Assembly: GCA_019308985.1 (NCBI GenBank)
Contig: JAFDHB010000143.1
Location: 1 to 9,213, forward strand
Length of the DNA stretch: 9,213 nucleotides
Direction of reading: 5' to 3'
DNA from: Deltaproteobacteria bacterium
Lineage (GTDB): Bacteria; Desulfobacterota; DSM-4660; Desulfatiglandales; HGW-15
Below the pieces are notes generated by a model that was given only the letters and a program-made list of their open reading frames with translations, made no database searches and was not told where the DNA came from. Position numbers and translations under genes: made by a program. Below, piece after piece: positions 1 to 6,506 of this stretch (within the stretch, counting starts at the first letter, position 1; every line of letters starts with the position of its first letter).

Positions 1-1446
1 CCATTCACTCAGCGTGAACGCAACGGCCAATCCGAAACCACCGATGTTTACCGAAAGACCGAGCACATCGGCATGGCTTCGAATGGGGATCAGGAGTGCC
101 AGGCCGGCAAGCCCAAAGAGGATTCGCCTGATCGGACCTAGCCTGCCGAACAAATAACCGACCAATGCTCCACTGAGCACGAAGCAGCCCGAGATAGCCG
201 TGGCAAAGGCCGCAATGATTTCTATCCATGAACCGACGAAAAGGAGGGCAGGGAAAAAGATGAAAAGGAAAGGGACAATATAGGATATAATGCCGAGCCT
301 AGCCGCCGCCAGGCCCGTGCGCATAGGCTCTGCACCTGCAATGGCCGCTCCAGCATAAGCAGCAATGCAAACAGGCGGTGTAATCATGGAAAGGCCCGCA
401 TAATACAAGATGAACATATGAGCAGCCATGGGCAAGACCCCGAGTTCAACCATAACCGGTCCCATGAGAACCGCAAGCACGATATAGGCGGGAAGCGTCG
501 GCATCCCCATACCGAGAATGAAACACGCAAGGGCTATGACCGGTAAGAGCACAAAAATGTTCCCTCCGGCAAGCTGAGCGAGATATAGGGAAACGAGAAA
601 ACCTATTCCAGTAAATGATATTGTCCCTACCACGATCCCGGCCAGGGCGGCTATCGGACAAATAAGCAACAAAGCTCGACCAGTCTCCCTCAAGCCTTTG
701 ATTATCCACCCTAGCCGAAAGCGGGTTTCCTTCTGTATCAGCAGACCTACGACCAGGATGGAAAGGACACCAACCAGGGCACTCTTCTCTGGAGACAGAT
801 ACAGCACGAATAGGGCTGCGATCAAGGTCCCGAATGGGATAATAAACAAGTAGCTCTTGTGCAGGACGCTGGATATCTTGGGTAATTGCTCCCTGGGAAG
901 GCCTTTCATCCCACCCTTTCCAGCCTCCATATCTACCTGGAAAAAGATGGCGGCATAGTACAGGAGAGCAGGGATCAGGGCCGCAATCGCAACTTGCCGA
1001 TAGGGGACCCCAATGAGTTCCGCCATGACAAAGGCGGTGACCCCCATGATCGGGGGACACAACTGGCCGCCAGTGGAGGCGACCGATTCTATGGCCCCTG
1101 CCAGATGGGGCTTGTATCCAATCTTTTTCATAAGCGGGATCGTAACAACCCCTGTAGTTGCTACGTTTGCGACGACCACCCCTGAGATGGTACCAAAGAG
1201 CGTTGAGCCCACCACAGCGATCTTGGCAGGCCCCCCCCGGTACCGGCCGAAGGCGGCCATGGCGATATCCGTGATAAAAGATCCACCGCCAATGCTGAAC
1301 ATCAGGTTGCCGAACAGAACGAAGGCTAGAACTATTATGGCGGCAACGCCAAATATGATACTCAACATCCCGTTTGTTTCCAGAAACAGGTAGTTGACCT
1401 GCTGGGCTAAGGTGGGGCGCGAACCGGAAAAGAGGTCCGAGAACAT
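1..1446 (-). CDS. TRAP transporter permease, DctM (12-TM) part, TAXI type; runs off the left edge
   Basis: This is the membrane permease of a sodium- or proton-coupled TRAP uptake system. The minus-strand frame is open from 1470 to the window edge, giving 482 codons from the ATG at 1446. It starts MFSDLFSGSRPTLAQQ and contains hallmarks of TAXI-type fused TRAP permeases: FGRYRGGPAKIAVVGS, a TIPLMKKIGY stretch, SVASTGGQLCPPIMG, and GMGMPTLPAYIV followed by MITPPVCIAAYAG. A dozen or so hydrophobic segments are spread along it. Fused members of this family normally have about 170-190 more N-terminal residues forming the DctQ-like four-helix part. Here the in-frame stop at 1471-1473 is the stop of the receptor gene, so that part is absent. 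No good ribosome binding site precedes 1446, so expression may depend on coupling to the receptor gene. The family assignment is firm; whether the protein works without a DctQ part is unknown. Confidence 0.85.
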   Translation of the reverse strand, partial: MFSDLFSGSRPTLAQQVNYLFLETNGMLSIIFGVAAIIVLAFVLFGNLMFSIGGGSFITDIAMAAFGRYRGGPAKIAVVGSTLFGTISGVVVANVATTGVVTIPLMKKIGYKPHLAGAIESVASTGGQLCPPIMGVTAFVMAELIGVPYRQVAIAALIPALLYYAAIFFQVDMEAGKGGMKGLPREQLPKISSVLHKSYLFIIPFGTLIAALFVLYLSPEKSALVGVLSILVVGLLIQKETRFRLGWIIKGLRETGRALLLICPIAALAGIVVGTISFTGIGFLVSLYLAQLAGGNIFVLLPVIALACFILGMGMPTLPAYIVLAVLMGPVMVELGVLPMAAHMFILYYAGLSMITPPVCIAAYAGAAIAGAEPMRTGLAAARLGIISYIVPFLFIFFPALLFVGSWIEIIAAFATAISGCFVLSGALVGYLFGRLGPIRRILFGLAGLALLIPIRSHADVLGLSVNIGGFGLAVAFTLSEW

Positions 1447-1470
1447 CCAGGAAATGTGGGGTTGGCAGGA

Positions 1471-2551
1471 TTACTTGGCTACCAATAGCTGCTGCTGCTT
1501 CTTCTCCATCTCCTGGGTCCACACCCCCTTATCCTTGTAGAATTGAATAGCGCCTTCGTGGTAAGGGATGGTGAAATTGATGTTAACAAAGGTATCCGGG
1601 GTCCAAAAACGGAGTACGGGATGAATAGATTGATACTCTTTGTAATAGTTCCACCAGGTCTCCACGATCTTGTAAGCCACGTGATCTGGCATTCTCGTCG
1701 TAGCGATATTGGAGAGAGGAGCGCTCCAAAGGGGCGTATCTTCCGGAACGCCCGGCACCCCACCCCGCTGGATGGTTGTATAACAACCTGGCATTGCCCT
1801 CTGGCCTTCCTTGATCATTTCGGGGTCCATAGACTGACGCAGAAAACGCACTCCCACCAGGGCATCCGCCTCAGCAATGGCGCCCCATCCCAACGGCACA
1901 CACGGTTGCGTCAATACGACCTTCCTGGACGGCCCGGACGGCTGCCACGACTTCGGTCATGGGTGCGGTCTTGACATCATCCAGAGTGAGGCCACCATTC
2001 AGAAGGCATGCGAGGGTAATCGAAACATTCGGAGGAAAGGCGGTCCACGGCCACGCGATCCTCTTTCCCTTCAATTCCCTAACCTCCTTCAAACCGGAAT
2101 CCTTACGGACGAGGAAACCCATCTTGAAGAGGGGGCCGGCATTGAGGATACGAATGTTCCGTGTCTTGGGATAGGGCGGCTTTCCGGGAAACCCCTTTGG
2201 GATTGGTTCAGGCGCAGGCTTGCCCGTCCAAATCTGCCACATGGCCGCAAAATTCTCCATGGATAGATCGACCGTCCCCCGTTGGGTCAGCATGGGAAGC
2301 CAAGTGGGAGCCCCTGCGGTGGGGACTACTACCATGGTCATCGGGGACCTGTTAGAGGCGACCTTGCATAGCCCGCTGATGATCGTGTAGAGCAACGTCC
2401 CTGGCGAAAGGGCTGCAAAACGCACTACCTTGGGATACTTGGGGCCGGACTGGGCAGAGGCCGATCCGGCGACAAACCCCATGAGAAACAGCCAGACGAT
2501 TAACAATGGGACACACGCGAGAAAGACTTTTTGCGGTTTTTCTCTCCTCAT
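1471..2551 (-). CDS. TAXI-family TRAP transporter periplasmic solute receptor, broken by a +1 frameshift
   Basis: This periplasmic binding protein would capture the substrate and hand it to the permease encoded just downstream. The N-terminal part (2551 to about 1886) begins MRREKPQKVF, followed by a hydrophobic signal segment and a likely cleavage after SASA at residue 33. It continues with RFAALSPGTLLYTIISGL and an NVSITLACLLNGGLTLDDV region. The C-terminal part (to 1471) is in another frame and ends in a stretch with IPYHEGAIQFYKDKGVW, typical of TAXI receptor ends. The frames join where the coding strand reads ATGGGG-C-GCCATTGCT near 1882: dropping one base gives MGAIAEADA without interruption. 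The span of 1081 bases is 360 codons plus one base, so one indel explains it. The start at 2551 is preceded by a strong AAGGAGGT (2558-2565). The indel may be a real mutation or a sequence error. Confidence 0.85.
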
Positions 2552-2557
2552 GGCGGG

Positions 2558-2565
2558 ACCTCCTT
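2558..2565 (-). promoter_or_regulatory. Ribosome binding site of the TAXI receptor gene
   Basis: The minus strand reads AAGGAGGT six bases before the ATG at 2551. It is a near-perfect complement of the 16S rRNA tail, which fixes the receptor start. Confidence 0.75.
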
Positions 2566-2652
2566 CTCAAGATTGAGGTTAACGGAAAGATTAATAGGGA
2601 CGTACGTTTGTTCTGTTCATAGGGTGGGATTATAGAGCCTTTGTGCGGAGCG

Positions 2653-2681
2653 ATTATGCGGCTTAGGCCCGAGCATGTCAA
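2653..2681 (-). promoter_or_regulatory. Sigma-70-type promoter for the TRAP receptor-permease genes
   Basis: On the minus strand there is a perfect TTGACA (2676-2681), a spacer of exactly 17 bases, then CATAAT (2653-2658, five of six consensus bases). Transcription would start near 2646, leaving a leader of about 95 bases before the receptor ATG. The position upstream of the first gene of the pair supports it. No operator was recognised. Confidence 0.55.
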
Positions 2682-2688
2682 GAACAAA

Positions 2689-2831
2689 GGGGACAAAGGG
2701 ATAGGCAGGAATCACTAGTTTCCGGTCAGGATTTCCCAAGAAACTTAATCTTGTCCCCGTAGCATACCCAGTGAGACATAGATAGAGGCCGGAGAGTGTT
2801 TCATAGGGCGGGGACGTTCATTTATAATTAC
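2689..2831. repeat. Short inverted repeats in the intergenic region, REP/RAYT-like
   Basis: GGGGACAA at 2689-2696 is an exact inverted copy of TTGTCCCC at 2751-2758. GTCCCCG at 2753-2759 is an exact inverted copy of CGGGGAC at 2809-2815, which is followed by GTTCATTTATAATTA. GGGGAC-type arms of this sort often flank REP-associated transposase genes in Desulfobacterota genomes (recalled, not searched). No transposase frame is present between them. The rest of 2566-2912 shows nothing beyond the receptor promoter. Confidence 0.3.
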
Positions 2832-2912
2832 CTTGATCCAATCGGTGAAGGGATTTTGTCTGCGGAGCCATAGCCAGAGCGACTTCTCCAAATATACTTG
2901 CGAAATTCCGGT

Positions 2913-3905
2913 TTAAAGTTTCAGTAAGCGTCGTGCGTTCTCCTCGAAAATCTTCTTTTTACTCGTATCCGGTATCTGCATACCCTCAACGGCTTCAATC
3001 GTTTGTCTGATGGATACGTCGCCGTTGCCAGTGTCATAAGGCATGTCAGTTCCAAAAAGCATATGGTCTTCGCCGAAAAAATCATATGCGCACATGAGGG
3101 CCGAGGTGTTCCCGTTAAGGGCCGTGTCAGCATAAAACATGCGATAATATTCAACGGGATGTTTGGTTAGTCCGGGGAAATAATCGGCTCCCAGACGTTC
3201 CAGTCCGTTATTATAGTGCACGACGATCCTCTCCGCAAAGTAGGGGACCATGGCCCCGCAGTGGTGAGTAATAATCTTTACGTTAGGAAATTTCTCGAAA
3301 AGGCCGGCAAAAATAAGCCTCGTCATGGCGGCTGTCGTGTCATAGGGCCATCCGAATATGGAGAACAATTGGTTATAGGATTGATCCTCGGTTGCAAAAT
3401 CCGGGGTAGAGGACCTTCTCATGGGATGAAGCCAAAGCGGCAAATCGAATCCGGCCATCATTTCAAACAGGGGCATGAATTCTTCAGAACTGATGGGTTT
3501 CCCGTTTACTGATGGATAGATTTGGACCCCACGGAATCCAAGTTCCTTGATTGCCCTTTCCGCTTCCTTAAGGGTAGCGTCCATATTATTTAAGGGCAGA
3601 TTCGCGACCGCCGCAACATATTTCTGAGGATACTTGGCTTGCAACTCGGCTATTTCATCGTTGCACATACGTGCCAGTTCGGGAGTTTCACGGGGGCTGA
3701 ATACCTCTTCCAGGGGCGGATGCGTGGCGGTCAACACCTGGACATAGCCTTCGTACTTTTCTATGAGTTGCAACCTCAAATCCGTATCGGTAAGGGTCGG
3801 GCGTCTATCCTGGACGTTCTTGTCGGTTATGAATCGGTCTGCGTATCCATAAATAGTCTTTTTGTATCTTTGCAGTTGTACGTGTGTGAATACGTCAATC
3901 TTCAT
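2913..3905 (-). CDS. Amidohydrolase family protein (ACMSD-like, amidohydrolase 2)
   Basis: This is a cytoplasmic metal-dependent hydrolase or decarboxylase of the ACMSD / resorcylate decarboxylase type, 330 residues and about the usual length. Visible motifs in a TIM-barrel order are: a first strand MKIDVFTHV with a single His (His8) where many relatives have HxH; GFRGVQIYPSVNG near 123-135; DLPLWLHP with His160; IITHHCGAMVPYFAER with His214/215; and LFGTDMPYD with Asp287, the usual metal or catalytic acid. The ATG at 3905 is preferred because GGAGGG (3910-3915) lies four bases upstream and homologues start at this point; an in-frame ATG at 3935 would add ten unlikely residues. The gene has its own promoter and points toward the TRAP genes. 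The substrate cannot be read from sequence; an aromatic or cyclic carboxylic acid is a reasonable inference. Confidence 0.85.
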   Translation of the reverse strand: MKIDVFTHVQLQRYKKTIYGYADRFITDKNVQDRRPTLTDTDLRLQLIEKYEGYVQVLTATHPPLEEVFSPRETPELARMCNDEIAELQAKYPQKYVAAVANLPLNNMDATLKEAERAIKELGFRGVQIYPSVNGKPISSEEFMPLFEMMAGFDLPLWLHPMRRSSTPDFATEDQSYNQLFSIFGWPYDTTAAMTRLIFAGLFEKFPNVKIITHHCGAMVPYFAERIVVHYNNGLERLGADYFPGLTKHPVEYYRMFYADTALNGNTSALMCAYDFFGEDHMLFGTDMPYDTGNGDVSIRQTIEAVEGMQIPDTSKKKIFEENARRLLKL

Positions 3906-3946
3906 AATACCCTCCGTGAATACATTCTCAAGCAACCTAGCGTACT

Positions 3947-3976
3947 ATATTAAGAGGGCCGGTTCATCACTGTCAA
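3947..3976 (-). promoter_or_regulatory. Promoter of the amidohydrolase gene
   Basis: The minus strand has a perfect TTGACA (3971-3976), an 18-base spacer and TAATAT (3947-3952, four of six). This would place the transcript start about 35 bases before the ATG at 3905. Confidence 0.45.
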
Positions 3977-4042
3977 GATATTCTTACCTGAAAAAGATAT
4001 GGCGATGCTCTTGCGTCGGATCAAGTGACGAAAGAAATCCTG

Positions 4043-4071
4043 TTGACATGATAAACATCCTGGGCTAAAAG
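4043..4071 (+). promoter_or_regulatory. Possible promoter facing the flavoprotein operon
   Basis: TTGACA (4043-4048) is followed by a 17-base spacer and TAAAAG (4066-4071, four of six). It is divergent from the amidohydrolase promoter. It could drive the small ORF at 4085 and, through the decayed DctM remnant, the operon beginning near 4565. The -10 element is weak. Confidence 0.35.
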
Positions 4072-4084
4072 AGATGGGCTGCAG

Positions 4085-4204
4085 ATGCTCCACATTTTCC
4101 TGACCAAAGTCAAAATTGTCGGAATCGAACGAAATACTGAAGAGTCTGATTATTTGTTTGAAAACATCTATGAAGAAGTGCGCGCTCTCATAATGGGCGA
4201 ATGA
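4085..4204 (+). CDS. Unrecognised 39-residue ORF, possibly a gene fragment
   Basis: The ATG at 4085 opens a 39-codon frame with a charged, plausible C-terminal half (SDYLFENIYEEVRALIMGE) and no ribosome binding site of note. The frame is open upstream only to 4055. I do not recognise the family. It lies between a promoter-like site and a decayed transporter remnant, so it may be the tail of a deleted gene rather than a working small protein. Confidence 0.25.
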   Translation: MLHIFLTKVKIVGIERNTEESDYLFENIYEEVRALIMGE

Positions 4205-4477
4205 GCATGGCTGGCTTCCTGTCTTAATTCTCACCACATTGGCTTTTGTGCTTGGGACTTGGTATGGTTCGGGGTTATTATCGTCTATATGTTGAACCTA
4301 GCATGCGTCACACCGCCTTTCGGGATAAATCTCTTCGTGATTAAAGGCATAGCCGATGTTGATATGGCCCTGATGTACAAAAGTGTCTTGCCATTCATAT
4401 TATGTCTTTGTATAGCGCTCCTTATTGTTCTGCTGTTCCCTTCACTATCAACGTGGCTGCCCGGTTTGTTTCATTAG
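4203..4477 (+). pseudogene. Remnant of a TRAP transporter large permease (DctM), C-terminal end only
   Basis: The frame from 4259 reads VWFGVIIVYMLNLACV, then TPPFGINLFVIKGIAD, and closes with a hydrophobic helix ending in PSLSTWLPGLFH and a TAG at 4475-4477. This is the conserved end of DctM proteins, where a VWFG segment precedes TPP-G-NLFVIKG. A full DctM has about 420-430 residues; only about 72 are left here. Just upstream, another frame (about 4203-4255) reads WLPVLILTTLAFVLGT, resembling the helix that normally precedes this part by some 25-30 residues. That suggests an internal deletion and frame change. There is no proper start. It points the same way as the flavoprotein operon and was probably once its transporter. 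Confidence 0.7.
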
Positions 4478-4519
4478 CGGTTATTCAAGAAGGCGCTTGA
4501 AGAGGATCCAGGAGGAGAG

Positions 4520-4549
4520 ATGCTGTTAGAAAACTGCGGCAGAGGGTGA
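4520..4549 (+). other. Nine-codon ORF in frame ahead of the flavoprotein
   Basis: An ATG at 4520 follows AGGAGGA (4510-4516) and encodes nine residues before a TGA at 4547-4549. The frame is the same as that of the flavoprotein starting at 4565. It could be a short upstream ORF, a nonsense-mutated older start, or chance. Confidence 0.25.
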
Positions 4550-4564
4550 ACCAAACATGAAGCA

Positions 4565-6226
4565 ATGGAGGGAAACTTGAGAGAAAAAAGAATACAAACG
4601 GATGTCTTATGTATTGGCGCCGGTATCGCTGGCCTGATGGCAGGCATCAGGGCCGCCGAGAAAGGTGCCGGGGTGGTGCTTGCAGAAAAAGGCCACGCGA
4701 GACACAGCGGCCGGGGACGCGGGGGGAACGATCATTTCTGGTGCTATATCCCAGAGGTCCATGGCCAGGACATAAACCTCTTCATGAAAGAGTGCCTCAA
4801 GACGCCAAAGCTTAAGACCATGCAGTCCGGAACTGCCGCCAACGTGCTTCGGACATTCCTGGAGAAGTCCTTCGATATCGTCAAGCTTTGGCATCAGTGG
4901 GGTATCCCCATGAAATACCTCGGGAGATGGGAGTTTGCAGGCCATTCTTTTCCGGGAGATGTACTGACCCATCTAAAATACGAAGGCAGGGATCAGAAAA
5001 AGGTCTTGATCAAAAAGGCCCTGGACCAAGGTGCCGAAATCGTCAACAGGGTCATGGTGTTCGATCTCTTGAGGAATGAGGATCGCATTATCGGTGCGAT
5101 AGGGATAGACACCCGAGAAGACGTCCTAGTGGTATTCGAGGCCAAGGCCGTGGTCCTGGGTACGGGCTGTCTGGACCGACTCTATCCTCCTCCTACCCCC
5201 GCCTGGATGCCCAGCATTCCGGGGAATCTGACCCTGACCGGTGATGGCCGGGCCATGGCTTACAGATCAGGGGCCGAGATCGTGAGCCCGGAGATGCTCA
5301 AGCGACACGTTGGACCGAAGTATTTCAGCCGCTTCGGCCAGGCCACCTGGATAGGTGTTCTCCGGGATCCCCACGATAAACCCATTGGGCCGTATGTGAC
5401 TAGGCCGAATCGGCTGTATGGAGATATGACACCTGAAGTAAAAGGCGTCTACCTGGAAGAATTCATGAAGACGGCGAGGGGTCCGGTCTACATGGATTGC
5501 AGGGGAATCTCCAAGGACGATTATGATTACATGATGCATTGGATGTGGCACGAAGGAAACGCGCCATTGCTTGATTATATGAAAGAGGAAAACATTGATT
5601 TGAGGAAACACCCCATAGAGTTTCAGGCCTACCATATCATCTCCGAGGGGAAGATAGGGATCAACGAAAAGGGCGAGACCAATGTCCCAGGGCTATATTC
5701 GGCAGGAGATGAATCCATGGGAGGCATCAGTTGTGCTGCTACATACGGCTGGATAGCGGGAGAAAATGCGGCAGACTACGCCCGTCGCGTCTCGCTGGCC
5801 GAGAATGGGGAGATGCGGCCGGAGATCGACAGGAGAAATGAGATGGTCCAAGACATCGCTTCGAGGGAAGGAGGGGCAGATTGGAGGGAGGTGAATATCG
5901 CGCTCCAGCAATTGATGCAGGACTATGCCGGGATGGTAAGATCTGAGACGATGCTCATGGCCGGCCTCACCCATCTCAGGAGGATGAGAAAGAAGGTCGA
6001 CCAAACCTTGATAGCCCGAAACCGCTGGGAACTCACCCGCTGCCTGGAGACCTTGAACCTGATGGATCTAGGAGAACTGGTCTTTCTTTGTGCAAATGAG
6101 AGGAAGGAGTCCAGAGGTCTTCATAACCGCTCCGATTATCCACTCACCGATCCTGTGATGGACGGTAAGGAGATCGTGGTCCGAAGGAAAAACGGGAGGC
6201 CGGTTGTGGAGATCAAACCATCCTGA
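4565..6226 (+). CDS. FAD-dependent oxidoreductase, fumarate reductase / AprA-like flavoprotein
   Basis: This is a soluble FAD flavoprotein of the succinate dehydrogenase / fumarate reductase / AprA superfamily, 553 residues with no signal peptide. The ADP-binding fold shows VLCIGAGIAGLMAGIRAAEKG (GxGxxG at 18-23). Residues 44-57 hold an HSGRGRGGND segment, with His47 spaced from Gly-Gly as the covalent-flavin His of FrdA is. A GDGRAMAYRSGAEI motif is at 227-239, and NVPGLYSAGDESMGG at 373-387 closes the FAD domain. The C-terminal helical domain contains ESRGLHNRSDYP at 515-526, typical of the superfamily. The ferredoxin gene follows 30 bases later, so the two products probably form an AprAB-like complex that passes electrons to or from an organic substrate. 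The start is uncertain: ATG 4565 lacks a good ribosome binding site, whereas TTG 4577 has GGAGGG four bases upstream. The substrate is not readable. Confidence 0.85.
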   Translation: MEGNLREKRIQTDVLCIGAGIAGLMAGIRAAEKGAGVVLAEKGHARHSGRGRGGNDHFWCYIPEVHGQDINLFMKECLKTPKLKTMQSGTAANVLRTFLEKSFDIVKLWHQWGIPMKYLGRWEFAGHSFPGDVLTHLKYEGRDQKKVLIKKALDQGAEIVNRVMVFDLLRNEDRIIGAIGIDTREDVLVVFEAKAVVLGTGCLDRLYPPPTPAWMPSIPGNLTLTGDGRAMAYRSGAEIVSPEMLKRHVGPKYFSRFGQATWIGVLRDPHDKPIGPYVTRPNRLYGDMTPEVKGVYLEEFMKTARGPVYMDCRGISKDDYDYMMHWMWHEGNAPLLDYMKEENIDLRKHPIEFQAYHIISEGKIGINEKGETNVPGLYSAGDESMGGISCAATYGWIAGENAADYARRVSLAENGEMRPEIDRRNEMVQDIASREGGADWREVNIALQQLMQDYAGMVRSETMLMAGLTHLRRMRKKVDQTLIARNRWELTRCLETLNLMDLGELVFLCANERKESRGLHNRSDYPLTDPVMDGKEIVVRRKNGRPVVEIKPS

Positions 6227-6256
6227 GAACCAGAAAGGCGATGAAAGAAATTATGT

Positions 6257-6490
6257 ATGCCACCAGTCATCGACAAGGAAAAATGCACTGCATGCGGCGC
6301 CTGTGCAGACTTTTGCTCAGAAGACGTATTTTTTGGTTCGGAGAAGGAGGCTGTTCCCCAGGTCACCTATCCCGAGTTTTGCGCCCACTGTAATTGCTGT
6401 GTGCATGCGTGCCCTGCCGAAGCCATAAGATTGAGAATCCCTTTTCCCATGCAACTGCTTTACAAAGACCCTGAGGAATCAGTTATCTGA
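6257..6490 (+). CDS. Ferredoxin-type protein with two [4Fe-4S] clusters, partner of the flavoprotein
   Basis: This is a 77-residue electron-transfer protein. The first cluster motif is C10-x2-C13-x2-C16-x3-C20, and the second is C42-x2-C45-x2-C48-x3-C52 followed by Pro. An extra Cys47 sits inside the second motif, and the first lacks the usual Pro after its last Cys. Spacing from the flavoprotein stop is 30 bases and the Fe-alcohol dehydrogenase begins 16 bases after its stop, so all three are likely co-transcribed. No strong ribosome binding site precedes the ATG, but an upstream in-frame stop at 6242-6244 and the absence of another start codon fix the start. The arrangement resembles the AprA-AprB gene pair, although AprB proteins are longer. 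Its likely role is carrying electrons between the flavoprotein and a cellular electron carrier. Confidence 0.88.
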   Translation: MPPVIDKEKCTACGACADFCSEDVFFGSEKEAVPQVTYPEFCAHCNCCVHACPAEAIRLRIPFPMQLLYKDPEESVI

Positions 6491-6498
6491 AAGGAGGT
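6491..6498 (+). promoter_or_regulatory. Ribosome binding site of the Fe-alcohol dehydrogenase
   Basis: AAGGAGGT starts right after the ferredoxin stop (6488-6490), eight bases before the ATG at 6507. It fixes the start and indicates independent strong translation inside the operon. Confidence 0.75.
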
Positions 6499-6506
6499 TT
6501 TCCAAG

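Noticed and set aside
446..1522. A 358-codon open frame on the minus strand
   Set aside because: It overlaps the permease in another frame, is rich in Arg, Gly and Cys with no family motifs, and lacks the hydrophobic pattern seen in the true frame.
2352..2696. A 114-codon minus-strand frame spanning the receptor start and promoter
   Set aside because: It covers the receptor's ribosome binding site and promoter in another frame, and its translation matches no known pattern.
3950..4237. A 95-codon minus-strand frame between the amidohydrolase and the DctM remnant
   Set aside because: It covers both promoter-like sites and the DctM remnant in antisense, has no ribosome binding site and no recognisable domain.
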